Below, piece after piece: positions 1-8,521 of a stretch of 64,000 nucleotides of DNA. The position numbers were made by a program, and so were the translations under genes. Origin of the DNA: Pseudonocardia sp. CNS-139 (GTDB lineage: Bacteria > Actinomycetota > Actinomycetes > Mycobacteriales > Pseudonocardiaceae). Positions within the stretch are counted from its first letter, which is position 1, and each line of letters starts with the position of its first letter. The stretch is from contig MKJX01000110.1 in NCBI GenBank assembly GCA_001942415.1, positions 25,172 through 89,171 on the forward strand, written 5' to 3'. The notes under the pieces are model-generated. The model saw only the letters and a program-made list of their open reading frames with translations. It ran no database searches and was not told the origin of the DNA.

Positions 1-459
1 GAGGTCATGTCGGCGGTGTGCAGCCCGGTCTCCGTCGTCACGACCTGCGTGCGGGGGCAGCCGTTCGGGACGACCGTCAGCGCGTTCGCGTCCCTGTCGA
101 TGGACCCGCCCATGGTCCTCGTCGCCCTCGACAACCGCTCGGACCTGCTCGCCGCCGTCGGCGAGACCCGGACCTTCGGACTCAACGTCCTCAGCCACGA
201 CCAGGCCCACCTGGCGGTCGCGTTCGCCCGCAAGGGCGGGCCGGCGAAGTTCGACGGCGTCGCGTGGAGCCCGGACGGCGACGTTCCCCGGCTGCTCGGC
301 ACGACCGGCTTCCTGTCGTGCCGCGTCGCCGACGTCGTGCCGGGCGGCGACCACGTCGTCGTGCTCGGAACCGTCCGCACGGCGGACACCCGGCCCGGAC
401 CACCGCTCACCTATCACGCGCGTGCGTTCGGCACGCACCTCGCGCACCCGGTCGGTTAG
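1..459 (+). CDS. Flavin reductase-like domain protein (5' end outside window)
   Basis: The protein resembles the FMN-binding flavin reductase family that supplies reduced flavin to two-component monooxygenases. The family's N-terminal signature PVSVVTT is at residues 8-14 after the first Met, followed by the FGTTVSAFASLSMDPPMVLV stretch that shapes the FMN pocket. The usual family length is 160-180 residues and the frame is open to base 1, so the real start probably lies upstream and the ATG at base 7 is internal. The partner monooxygenase is not visible. Confidence 0.8.
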   Translation, partial: EVMSAVCSPVSVVTTCVRGQPFGTTVSAFASLSMDPPMVLVALDNRSDLLAAVGETRTFGLNVLSHDQAHLAVAFARKGGPAKFDGVAWSPDGDVPRLLGTTGFLSCRVADVVPGGDHVVVLGTVRTADTRPGPPLTYHARAFGTHLAHPVG

Positions 460-620
460 CCGGCTCGGTGCCGGTTCGGTTCCAGGTGCAGCGCGGCGAG
501 CCCGCTGTCGAACGAGCAGGCCCCGCACCTGCCGATGGTGACCGGCCGATCCGGCGGCGGGTGATCCGCAAGGGCCCGTGACCTCGGCGCTCGCCGCGAG
601 GCTGCCGCAGACTGCGGTGC
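460..620. other. Intergenic stretch with no recognised gene
   Basis: Only fragmentary reading frames without family resemblance occur here. No clear promoter, hairpin or RNA gene was seen. Confidence 0.5.
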
Positions 621-1118
621 GTGGATGCCTACGACGCCGGGGCGTGGTCGGACTTCGCGGTGGCGACCGCCGGGGCGGCCGCGGCACTCGCCGGGCTGCT
701 GTTCGTGGCGGTGTCGATCAACCTGCGGGCGATCCTGGCGAGCCCGCGGGTGCCGGGGCGTGCGGGCCAGGCGCTGGTGATGCTGACGGCGCCGATCCTG
801 CTGGCGCTGGTGGTGCTGGTCCCCGGCCAGCCGGCGACCGCGTTGGGCGTCGAGCTGGTGGCCGCGGCGGCGGTTGTCGGCCCGGTGCTGGGCCGGCTCG
901 GGTGGCCGGGCCGGCGGCCGCCGGAGCAGCCGGTGGTGGCATGGCTGCTGGTGACCGCGCTCCCCTCCGCCGGGTTGACGGTGGGTGCGCTCCTGGCGGG
1001 CGCCGGGATGCTGGCGGGTGCGTTCGGCGGCCTGTACTGGCTGGCCGGAGCGGTGGTGCTGGGTCTGGTGGGCGGGTTGGGGAACGCCTGGGTGCTCCTG
1101 ATCGAGATCCTCCGCTGA
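621..1118 (+). CDS. Small integral membrane protein, unknown function
   Basis: A GTG start gives a 165-residue protein. Four to five hydrophobic segments (about residues 12-32, 47-67, 71-92, 105-128 and 132-155) are separated by short charged loops, as expected for a polytopic membrane protein. The N-terminus DAYDAGAWSDFAVATAGAAAALAGLLFVAVSINL resembles short actinobacterial modulator-type membrane proteins of unknown role. No catalytic motif is visible. It stands alone between an unannotated gap and gene remnants. Confidence 0.6.
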   Translation: MDAYDAGAWSDFAVATAGAAAALAGLLFVAVSINLRAILASPRVPGRAGQALVMLTAPILLALVVLVPGQPATALGVELVAAAAVVGPVLGRLGWPGRRPPEQPVVAWLLVTALPSAGLTVGALLAGAGMLAGAFGGLYWLAGAVVLGLVGGLGNAWVLLIEILR

Positions 1119-1122
1119 CGCG

Positions 1123-1395
1123 GTGCTCGGCATGGTCGACGGGCTGCTCGCGGAGGTTCGCCGGGATCCGGCCGCGGTGCAGGTCGCCGAGCAGACCCGG
1201 CTGACCTACCTCGAGGTGCAGCGCCGGCCGTTGCTGCTCGCGCTGTTCGTCCGCGACCAGGAGACGCTGGGCACGCTCCTGCGCGACGCGTCGGCCGACC
1301 CCCGGCACGGCTGGAACACCGGCCTGGCCGACGACCTGTTCGTGCTGCTGCGTCAGCACGGGCTGATGCGCACCGACATGGACGTCGAGACCGCA
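1123..1395 (+). pseudogene. TetR-family regulator, C-terminal remnant
   Basis: About 90 codons read like the ligand-binding C-terminal half of a TetR repressor: a helical stretch ending VQRRPLLLALFVRDQETLG and then DDLFVLLRQHGL. The helix-turn-helix N-terminal half is absent, because the preceding bases belong to the membrane protein. The frame then runs without a stop into glycosyltransferase-like sequence in another frame. It is read as a deletion remnant, and the family call rests on general similarity. Confidence 0.45.
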
Positions 1396-1667
1396 TCGAC
1401 GAGCGGTGCCACGACATCGGCGCCACGATCGACCCGGACACCCGCACCGGGACGCTCGACGCCGAGCTGGCCGCCCACCTCGACGGGCCCGAGCCGCTGG
1501 TCCTGGTGTCGCTGGGCACCCTCCACGCGGGCAGCGACGCGTTCTTCCGCTCCTGCTTCGAGGTGCTCGGCGACACCCTGGGCGAGGGTGGCGGGCGTCA
1601 CACGCGGCAGGCGATGACCGGGCGGCCCCGAGGACGTCTGGTACCGCGTGACGTCGACGAGCCGTGA
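1386..1667 (+). pseudogene. MGT-type glycosyltransferase remnant
   Basis: In the frame that includes base 1401 the translation contains LDGPEPLVLVSLGTLHAGSD followed by AFFRSCFEVLGDTLG. This is the linker and first strand of the C-terminal nucleotide-sugar domain in macrolide/UDP-glycosyltransferases, where the motif VLVSLGT is characteristic. Neither the N-terminal acceptor domain nor the rest of the C-terminal domain is present. The frame ends at a TGA that overlaps the next gene's start region. It is a fragment left by rearrangement. Confidence 0.5.
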
Positions 1668-2280
1668 GCTCTGGCCCCTGATCCACGCCGAACGCGCCGC
1701 GCTGGCCGCCGATCTCGCCGACCTCGACGAGGACGCGTGGGCGACGCCGTCGCTGTGCGCGGGGCTGACCGTGCGGGAGGTGCTCGCCCACCTGACGGCC
1801 GGTGGGAGCCTCAGCGGCCCGCGGTGGCTGGCCGGCGTGATCCGGTGCCGGTTCGACTTCGACCGGCAGGTGCGGATGCGGCTGGACGAGCAGCTGGGCG
1901 CGTCCGGGGCCGACACGCTCGCACGGTTCCGCCGGACCGTCACCAGCACGACGTCACCGCCGCTGCCGAGGCTCGCGATGCTCGGCGAGACCGTGGTGCA
2001 CGGGGAGGACGTCCGGCGCCCGCTGGGCCTGCGCCGCGCGCATCCGATCGGGATGCTGACCCGGGTGGCCGAGTACTACCGCGGCAGCGACCAGGTGGTG
2101 CTCGCGAAGGGCCGGGTGCACGACCTGCGCCTCACCGCGACCGACGGCCCGTTCGCCGCGGGCTCCGGGGCCGCGGTGTCGGGTCCGACGATCGCGCTGG
2201 TCATGGCGATGACCGGGCGCGGGGCGTTCTGCGCCGACCTCACCGGGGAGGGCGTCGCGACGCTGCGTGCCCGCTGCTGA
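1648..2280 (+). CDS. Maleylpyruvate isomerase-fold (DinB-like, mycothiol-type) protein
   Basis: This 210-residue protein has the N-terminal pattern of the mycothiol-dependent maleylpyruvate isomerase / TIGR03083 family: LIHAERAALAADLADLDEDA followed by TPSLCAGLTVREVLAHLTAG, where the conserved W/L-C-x-G-W-x-V-x-x-x-x-x-H segment provides a metal-binding His. A second His-containing segment, ETVVHGEDVRRPLG, supplies further ligands of the DinB four-helix fold. Family members use mycothiol as cofactor or are metal hydrolases, and the substrate cannot be named. The GTG start lies inside the glycosyltransferase remnant. Confidence 0.75.
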   Translation: MTSTSRELWPLIHAERAALAADLADLDEDAWATPSLCAGLTVREVLAHLTAGGSLSGPRWLAGVIRCRFDFDRQVRMRLDEQLGASGADTLARFRRTVTSTTSPPLPRLAMLGETVVHGEDVRRPLGLRRAHPIGMLTRVAEYYRGSDQVVLAKGRVHDLRLTATDGPFAAGSGAAVSGPTIALVMAMTGRGAFCADLTGEGVATLRARC

Positions 2281-2310
2281 CCGCCGCCACGATCCACCGG
2301 CAAGCGGGCA

Positions 2311-3060
2311 CTAGTCGAGCCCGCGGCGCCCGGGCGCCCAGAACGGCTTGACCACCACCGACCGGCGCGGCAGGCCGCGTTCCTGCACGAGGTGGCGCAC
2401 CACGGCCTGGCAGGAGCGGGCCTCGCCCGCGACGTACGCGGCCCCGGGCCCGGCGGGCAGCGGCAGCGCGCGCACGGCCGCGACCAGCCCGTCCGCGTCC
2501 GGCCCTGCGGCGCCGCGCTCCACCCAGGTCAGCTCGTCGGAGCGCGGGAACGTGAACCGGTCGGCCGCGTCGCGCACCTGGACGACGCCGTGCACCGGGG
2601 CGTCCGGCGGGAGCGCGGCGAGCATCGCGGCGAACGCGACCGCCGCCGTCTCGTCGCCGACGAGCACGTGGTGTGCGGCGTCCGGACGCGGCACGAACCG
2701 CCCCTCCGGCCTGCGGAACGCCACCGGCGCACCGGGGGCGATCCCGCGGGCCCACAGCGCGCCCGGCCCGGCGCCGGGGTGGTCGAGCACGCCGAGGTCG
2801 AGCGTGCCGGCCGGGTCGAACGCCCAGACCGTGTAGGTGCGCAGCAGGTCGCGGCCCAGGTCACGCAGCCGCTCGACGTCGCGCACCACGACCCGGACGT
2901 GCTGGCCGGGCGTCCAGCGCAGATCGTGCAGGGCCGGGCCGGCGAGCTGGATCCGGCGCAGGCGGGGCGTGACGAGCGCGACGTCGCGGACGTCGGCGGT
3001 GACGGTGAGCCGGTCGAGCACGGCGCCCAGCGCACGGCTGCGGGTGGCGGGTTGGTCCAT
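2311..3060 (-). CDS. Siderophore-interacting protein (NAD(P)H:flavin ferric-siderophore reductase)
   Basis: A 249-residue protein of the SIP family, which reduces ferric siderophores in the cytoplasm to release iron. The FAD-binding barrel is seen in LRRIQLAGPALHDL, WTPGQHVRVVV and LRTYTVWAFDPA (FAD-contact R-x-Y-T), followed by the family's GPGALWARG and the C-terminal NAD(P)H lobe with VLVGDETAAVAFAAML. It ends in the conserved VKPFWAPGRRG tail. The ATG at 3060 is preferred over a GTG six bases earlier because GGAAG lies eight bases upstream. No siderophore genes are adjacent. Confidence 0.92.
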   Translation of the reverse strand: MDQPATRSRALGAVLDRLTVTADVRDVALVTPRLRRIQLAGPALHDLRWTPGQHVRVVVRDVERLRDLGRDLLRTYTVWAFDPAGTLDLGVLDHPGAGPGALWARGIAPGAPVAFRRPEGRFVPRPDAAHHVLVGDETAAVAFAAMLAALPPDAPVHGVVQVRDAADRFTFPRSDELTWVERGAAGPDADGLVAAVRALPLPAGPGAAYVAGEARSCQAVVRHLVQERGLPRRSVVVKPFWAPGRRGLD

Positions 3061-3292
3061 GGGCACAGCTTCCGGTCCCGCGTACCCGGCACGTCAAGGT
3101 GCCGCGGGCGGCGACGCTGAGAGAGCGCTGGGAAACGCCGGGAGCGGCCCGACCGGCGCAGCATGCCGCACAGCATCGAGTGCACGCGCCGCGTGAGGAT
3201 GAGCTGTTCCGGCACGGACGCGCGGTCACGGCGGGCCCGCCCCCGGCCCGGTGCGAGGGCCCGCAGCGTCGCGCCGCCGGAGGCGCGTTTGA

Positions 3293-4000
3293 CTGGTACT
3301 CGCGCGCGGGTAGGAGAGCGGCTGCGGCCGGTGTCCGGGCACAGGTCGGCGGGGGAGCGCGGGCGGCCCGGTCCGGGACGGCGCTCGGCGAGGAACACCG
3401 GACCCCGCCGCCGGTTCCCGACCAGCTCCGCGAGCAGCGCGGACGTCGCCGGCGACCAGCGCACCCGGCCGCGGCGGGCGCGGGCGGCGGCGAGGTCCAG
3501 GTCGTCGACGTCGAGCGCGAGCACCTCGCGGGCCGGCGCCCCGCTCTCGTGCAGCACGCGCCAGAGCACCCGCTCGCGCAGCCCGACGTCGGCGCGGCCG
3601 GCGAGCGCGGCGACCCGCTCCGCGGGCAGCGGCCGGGGGCGGCCGCGCGGGGCCGGGCGTTACGAGCGCGCCGTCGAGCGGGCCGGTGCCGGCCCACGCC
3701 GCGAACGCGCGCAGGGCCGCGCGGTGCCGGTTCCACGTGGCGGGCGCGGCCCGCGCCCAGGCCGCGGCGAACACGGCGGCGACGCGGGCCGGGGAGAGCG
3801 CCGCGAGTGGCAGGTCGTCGCCCAGCTCGCGGCGCAGCCGGTCGAGGGTCTGGCGGTAGCGCCGCGAGCGGCAGGTCGTCGCCCAGCTCGCGGCGCAGCC
3901 GGTCGAGGGTCTGGCGGTAGGACCGGACGGTCTCGGCACTGCGGCCGGGACCGGCGAGGAACCCCGCCGCCGCGGCGCCCAGGGCGGGCGAGCCCTCGTC
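3293..4000 (-). pseudogene. Tyrosine recombinase (integrase-like) remnant, disrupted
   Basis: The translation in several frames shows a core-binding domain (SPARVAAVFAAAWARAAPAT, then WNRHRAALRAFAAWAG) and the start of the catalytic domain (HESGAPAREVLALDVDDLDL and later GPVFLAERRPG). This resembles actinobacterial site-specific recombinases. The final part with the R-H-R box and the nucleophilic Tyr is missing, a 61-bp tandem duplication throws the N-terminal frame out, and at least one more frame break follows. It is a dead fragment of an integrating element, and no attachment site was recognised beside it. Confidence 0.65.
3798..3919. repeat. 61-bp tandem duplication inside the integrase remnant
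   Basis: Bases 3798-3858 and 3859-3919 are the same 61-bp unit with one mismatch (t at 3808 versus c at 3869). Because 61 is not a multiple of three, the second copy shifts the reading frame, and the peptide RQTLDRLRRELGDDLPLAAL is encoded twice in two different frames. It looks like a recent replication-slippage event. Confidence 0.95.
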
Positions 4001-5248
4001 GGTGCGCAGCGCCGCCGCGCGGCGCAGCCACACCGCGCGTTCGGGCGCGCTGGCCGTCAGCTCCGCGGCGCGGGCGAACTCGGTACGCGCCTCCGCGGCC
4101 CGGCCCAGCCGCGCGAGCAGGTCGCCGCGCGTGCCGGCAGGAGCGGGTACCGGGCGAGCGCGGGCTCGGTCAGCAGCGGCTCGGTGAGCCGCAGGCCCTC
4201 CTCGGGCCCGCGCGCATCGCGACGGCGACGGCCCGGTTGAGCGCGACGACCGGCGAGGGCGCGACCCGCGCCAGCAGCTCGTAGAGGGTCGCGATCTGCC
4301 CCCAGTCGGTGTCGGCGGCCGACCGGGCCCGGGCGTGGCAGGCCGCGATCGTCGCCTGCAGGACGTACGGACCGGGCGGGGCCCCGGTCTCCCCGGCGCG
4401 CAGCAGCGCGGTGAACCCGGCGCGGATGCGGTCCCGGTCCCACCGGCCGCGGTCCTGGTCCTGCAGCAGGACCGGGACGCCGTCGGTGTCGACGCGGGCG
4501 GCCCGGCGGCTGTGCTGCAGCTCCATGAGGGCGAGCAGGCCGTGCGCCTCGGCCGAGTCGGGGGCGAGCGCGGCGAGCATCCGGGCCAGCCGGATCGCCT
4601 CGTCGCAGAGCGCCGGGCGGATCCAGTCGGCGCCCCCGGTGGCCGCGTAGCCCTCGTTGAAGACGAGGTAGAGCACGTCCATCACGGACGCCAGCCGGGC
4701 GGCCCGCTCCGGCCCGGCCGGCACCTCGAACGGCACCTGGCTCGCGGCGAGCGCGCGTTTGGCGCGCACGATCCGCTGCCCGACGGCCGACTCGCCGACC
4801 AGGAACGCGCGGGCGATCTCGTCGGTGCGCAGCCCGCCGACCACCCGCAGCGTCAGCGCCACCCGGGCCTCCGCGGAGAGCACCGGGTGGCAGGAGACGA
4901 CCATCAGCCGCAGGACGTCGTCGTCGAGGTTGTCCTCGGCGGGCTCGGGGACGCCGTCCTGGTCGTCGAGGCCGCGTGCGATCTCGGCGTAGCCGCGGTC
5001 GCCGCGTTCCCGGCGGCGCAGGGCGTCCACCGCGCGGCGGCGGGCCACCGTGGTGAGCCAGCGCCCGGGTTCTCCGGGATCCCGGCGGCCGGCCACTGCT
5101 CCAGCGCCGCGACCAGCGCGTCCTGCGCCAGCTCCTCGGCGAGGCCGACGTCGCCCGCGAGCATCCGCGCGAGCCCGGCGACGATCCGCGCCGACTCCCG
5201 CCGCCAGATCCCGTCGACGGCGGCGCCGACGCCGCGCGGCCCGGTCAC
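4001..5248 (-). CDS. ECF-type RNA polymerase sigma factor with C-terminal TPR-like domain (DUF6596 type, ECF42-like)
   Basis: The region-2 helix (RIVAGLARMLAGDVGLAEEL, then AQDALVAALEQWP) and WLTTVARRRAVDALRRRE are followed by region 4 (ALTLRVVGGLRTDEIARAFL, VGESAVGQRIVRAKR). A long C-terminal alpha-helical domain typical of ECF42/DUF6596 factors comes next (VFNEGYAATGGADW, QDQDRGRWDRDRIRAG). The GTG start at 5248 overlaps the stop of the upstream DGPF gene (GTGA), a classic pairing. Frame breaks near 5095, 4208 and 4135 interrupt it. No stop is found after the expected C-terminus (LRRAAAL), so the frame runs into the integrase remnant. Confidence 0.8.
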
Positions 5249-5574
5249 CCGGTGGCGGGTCCGAAGACCTGGTGCAGGACGGACGTGCCGCCGCCGAAGA
5301 GCGCGTGGAAGCGCCGGGTGATCTCGATCGCGTCCTCCCGGGAGGCCACCTCGACCAGGGCGAAGCTCACGATCGCCTCCTTGGTCTCGGCGAACGGCCC
5401 GTCGGTGAGGGTGACGTGGCCGTCGGCCGTGGTGACGCGGGTGCCGGCGTCCAGCCCGCCCGTCGCGACCAGCACACCCTCGCGGGTCAGCTCCTCGATG
5501 AACGCGCCCATCTTCGTGTACATCGCCGCGTCGAGCTCGCCGCCGTCGTCCGTCGTGGTCAGCAGGAACTGCAC
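5245..5574 (-). CDS. DGPF-domain (YCII-related) protein
   Basis: A 109-residue alpha+beta barrel protein of the YCII/DGPF family. It carries the name-giving motif DGPFAETKEAIVSF and the N-terminal MQFLLTTTDDGG / MYTKMGAFIEEL pattern. The GTG at 5574 is chosen because a GAGGAGG ribosome site lies five bases upstream; longer frames have none. The gene is translationally coupled to the downstream ECF sigma factor, the standard arrangement in which DGPF proteins are thought to act with or be controlled by that sigma. Function beyond this association is not known. Confidence 0.88.
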   Translation of the reverse strand: MQFLLTTTDDGGELDAAMYTKMGAFIEELTREGVLVATGGLDAGTRVTTADGHVTLTDGPFAETKEAIVSFALVEVASREDAIEITRRFHALFGGGTSVLHQVFGPATG

Positions 5575-5604
5575 AGGACCTCCTCGGTCGGGGCGGCCCA
5601 TCGT

Positions 5605-5639
5605 ATGTGACAGGGAACGCCCGATGTGACAGGGAACGC
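5605..5639. promoter_or_regulatory. Direct repeat in the DGPF-sigma promoter region
   Basis: The 16-mer ATGTGACAGGGAACGC occurs at 5605-5620 and 5624-5639 (period 19 bp), just upstream of the DGPF start on the minus strand. Read in the transcript direction it gives two TGTCACAT cores. It could be an operator or tandem promoter elements for the sigma operon. The repeat is certain; the role is inferred. Confidence 0.4.
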
Positions 5640-5744
5640 GTGGATCCGCAGGTCCGTGGCCCCTTCGTGGGCCTCGTCGGTTTCCGGCCCCACGGATCGA
5701 CGCAGGGGCGAGCAAGGAAACCAGATCCCCGGGAGGAACCCGAC

Positions 5745-6395
5745 ATGTCCGTCACCACCGGCCGCCCCGTCCGTGCCCACGACGCCCGCACCCGCACGCT
5801 GCTCTCCGGCCTCGTCGCCGGGTTCGGCGTCTTCGGCGTCGTCTCGCTCACCCAGGCCGCCACCCGCGAGGGCTTCGACCTCACCCGCTTCCCGCTCAGC
5901 TCGCTGTCCAACGGCGACCTGGGCTGGCTTCAGATCACGAACTTCATCGTCTCGGGGCTGCTGACGGTCGCCGGGGCCGTCGGCCTGCGCCGCGCGATGC
6001 ATGGCACGCCCGGCGGCACCTGGGCGCCGCGGCTGGCCGGGACCTGGGGGGTCGGGCTCGTCCTGTCCGGCCCGTTCGTCCTGCAGGGCGGCGGCGGGTT
6101 CCCGGTCGGCGACCCCGGCGTGCCCGGCCTCACCGCCGGGACGATCGGCCACCTGCTCGTCGGCACGATCGCGTTCGCGGCGCTCATCGCCGCCTGCTAC
6201 GTGCTGGGCCGGCACTACGCGCGGGCCGGTGAGCGCGGCATGGCCGTGGGCTCGCGGATCGCCGGCACCGTCTTCCTGGTCGGTGACGTGTGCTCGTCGG
6301 CGGGGGCGCCCGCCGGCTCGCTGGTGCTGGCGGTGACGGCGCTCACCGCGATGGGGTGGCTGGCGGCGGTCGCCGTGGTCGAGCGGCGCCGCTGA
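5745..6395 (+). CDS. DUF998-family membrane protein
   Basis: A 216-residue polytopic membrane protein with about six hydrophobic segments. The DUF998 signature is visible as TREGFDLTRFPLSSLSNGDL, followed by LGWLQITNFIVSGLL, a pattern seen in many actinobacterial members. The ATG at 5745 is preceded by GGGAGGAA at the proper distance. Such proteins often sit beside DGPF/ECF units, as here, divergently from the sigma operon. The biochemical role of the family is unknown. Confidence 0.85.
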   Translation: MSVTTGRPVRAHDARTRTLLSGLVAGFGVFGVVSLTQAATREGFDLTRFPLSSLSNGDLGWLQITNFIVSGLLTVAGAVGLRRAMHGTPGGTWAPRLAGTWGVGLVLSGPFVLQGGGGFPVGDPGVPGLTAGTIGHLLVGTIAFAALIAACYVLGRHYARAGERGMAVGSRIAGTVFLVGDVCSSAGAPAGSLVLAVTALTAMGWLAAVAVVERRR

Positions 6396-6480
6396 GCACG
6401 CGCCCGACCGGCCCGGCGCCGCGGGGGTCCGCCCCCGCGGCGCCGAGCGCGGCCGTGGCCGAGCCGACACCCGGGCCCGC

Positions 6481-6585
6481 GTCGTCCGGGTACCGGCGGC
6501 GGCGCGGGCCAGCGAGGATGTCGACGTCGCGCTGCGCGTGCGCGACGGCTTGACCTACGTCGACAAGGAGCCGGACCAGCAGTGA
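6481..6585 (+). pseudogene. Possible C-terminal tail of a LigK/RraA-type aldolase
   Basis: A frame open for 34 codons ends VRDGLTYVDKEPDQQ and overlaps the next start by GTGA. Its end resembles the GL(K/T)YVD terminus of 4-carboxy-4-hydroxy-2-oxoadipate aldolases, which sit next to LigJ-type hydratases in protocatechuate 4,5-cleavage operons. The body of the aldolase is missing. The assignment is tentative because the match is short. Confidence 0.3.
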
Positions 6586-7599
6586 TCATCGACTGTCACG
6601 GGCACTTCACCACCGTCCCCGCACCGCACCAGGAGTTCCGGGCGGCGCAGCTGGCCGCGCTGGCCGACCCGACGCTGCCGGCGCCGGTGGTGCCGGCCAT
6701 CAGCGACGACGCGATCCGCGAGAGCATCGAGGGCAACCAGCTCAAGGTGCTGCGCGAGCGCGGCGGGGACCTGATGATCTTCTCGCCGCGGGCGCGAGCA
6801 TGGAGCACCACGTGCCGGACGTCGCGACGGCGCGGGCCTGGGCGACGGCGTGCAACGCCTGATCACGCGGGTGGTGGGGCTCTTCCCGGAGCACTTCGTG
6901 GGGGTGTGCCAGCTGCCGCAGGTCCCGGACGGCCCGCTGGACGTCGTCGTCGCGGAGCTGCGCCGGTGCGTGGAGACGATGGGCTTCGTGGGCTGCAACC
7001 TCAGCCCGGACCCGTCGGGCGGGTTCTGGACGTCGAAGCCGCTGACCGACGAGTACTGGTACCCGCTCTACGAGGCGATGGTGGAGCTGGACGTGCCCGG
7101 CATGGTGCACGTCTCCAGCTCGTGCAACCCGAACTTCCACGCACTGGGCGCGCACTACCTCAACGCCGACACGTCGGTGTTCATGCAGCTGCTGGAAGGC
7201 GACCTGTTCGAGCGGTTCCCGACGCTGCGGCTGGTGATCCCGCACGGCGGCGGCGCGGTGCCGTACCACTGGGGCCGCTACCGGGGGCTGGCGGTGCGGC
7301 TGGGCCGGCCGGACCCGTCCGAGCTGCTGCGCAACGTCTTCTTCGACACCTGCGTCTACCACCAGCCGGGGATCGACCTGCTGACGCGCGTCGTGGCCGT
7401 CGAGAACATCCTGTTCGCCTCGGAGATGATCGGCGCGGTACGCGGTGCGGACCCGGCGACGGGCGTCGCGTGGGACGACACGAAGCACTACGTCGACCGC
7501 GCCGGGATGGACGACAAGGCCCTCCAGGCGATCTTCGAGGGCAACGCCCGGCGGGTCTACCCGCGGCTCGACGCGCAGCTGACGGCGGCCGGCAAGTAG
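6582..7599 (+). CDS. ligJ: 4-oxalomesaconate hydratase-like amidohydrolase (LigJ type)
   Basis: LigJ-type enzymes hydrate 4-oxalomesaconate to 4-carboxy-4-hydroxy-2-oxoadipate in the protocatechuate 4,5-cleavage and gallate pathways. The N-terminal metal site IDCHGHFTT, the segment GFVGCNLSPDPSGGFWTS, the HVSSSCNPNFHALGAHYLNAD block, the IPHGGGAVPYHWGRYRGLA metal/active-site loop and FASEMIGAVRGADPATG all match the LigJ subfamily over its full length (about 339 residues). Two single-base losses, near 6796 and 6853, break the frame; reading through them restores a complete protein. The GTG start overlaps the preceding remnant's stop. Confidence 0.85.
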
Positions 7600-7678
7600 G
7601 CCGGCGGACGGCGGCCACGGAGCGACGCCGGGCGTATACGCTCCCGGCGCCCGCCGTCCGCAGAAAGTGAGTCGCGAC

Positions 7679-8500
7679 ATGACCGACGACGCCTCGATCG
7701 CCGGGACCGGGATCGACGACAGCGTCCCCCACTCGGCCCGCATCTGGAACTACTGGCTCGGCGGCAAGGACAACTACGCCGTCGACCGCGAGGCCGGCGA
7801 CGCCTGGGTGGCCGTGCACCCGGAGATCACGGTGATCGCGCGCGAGACCCGGGCGTTCCTCCGGCGCACGGTCACCTACCTCGCCGGCGAGGTCGCATCC
7901 GCCAGTTCCTCGACGTGGGCACCGGCCTGCCGACGGCCGACAACACCCACGAGGTCGCGCAGCGCGTCGCGCCCGAGTCGCGGATCGTGTACGTCGACAA
8001 CGACCCGCTCGTGCTGGCGCACGCCCGCGCCTGCTGACCAGCACCCCCGAGGGCTCCACCCGGTACCTGCACGCCGACATGCACGACTCGGAGGAGCTGG
8101 TCGAGGGCGCCGCCGAGATCCTCGACTTCACGCAGCCGGTCGCCGTGTTCTTCATGGGCGTGCTCGGCCACATCCACGACCTGGACGAGGCCCGTTCGCT
8201 GGTCGGGCGCTGATGGCCCGGGTGCCGGCGGGCAGCTACCTGACCATCTGCGACGGCACCCACGCGGCCGGGGACGCGGCGGTCCAGCAGGCGCAGGAGG
8301 AGTACGCCGACACCGGCGCGGTCGCCTACCTGAACAAGCACCAGCACGAGATCGCGAGCCTCTTCGAGGGGCTGGAGTGGGTGGAGCCCGGGTTCGTGTC
8401 GGTGCCGCTCTGGCGGCCGGACGTGCCCGAGGGCGTGACGGCGCTCCCGTCCCAGCCGCAGCCCATCGACCTCTACGGCGGGATGGCCCGCAAGGCGTAG
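7679..8500 (+). CDS. SAM-dependent methyltransferase, DUF574 family
   Basis: The start TDDASIAGTGIDDSVPHSAR followed by IWNYWLGGKDNYAVDREAGD is the characteristic N-terminus of the actinobacterial DUF574 methyltransferases. A SAM-binding motif, QFLDVGTGLPTADNTHEVAQ, is read in a second frame, then VYVDNDPLVLAHARALL. The C-terminus ends with FEGLEWVEPGFVSVPLWRPD. Breaks lie near 7893, 8032 and 8208. The substrate of this family is unknown. The gene stands alone with no shared operon. Confidence 0.8.
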   Translation: MTDDASIAGTGIDDSVPHSARIWNYWLGGKDNYAVDREAGDAWVAVHPEITVIARETRAFLRRTVTYLAGEVASASSSTWAPACRRPTTPTRSRSASRPSRGSCTSTTTRSCWRTPAPADQHPRGLHPVPARRHARLGGAGRGRRRDPRLHAAGRRVLHGRARPHPRPGRGPFAGRALMARVPAGSYLTICDGTHAAGDAAVQQAQEEYADTGAVAYLNKHQHEIASLFEGLEWVEPGFVSVPLWRPDVPEGVTALPSQPQPIDLYGGMARKA

Positions 8501-8521
8501 CCCCGCGATCGGTCGGCGCCG

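Noticed and set aside
3293..4000. A functional integrase with an adjacent attachment site or integrated element
   Set aside because: The catalytic C-terminus is missing, the frame is broken, and there is no tRNA gene or flanking direct repeat.
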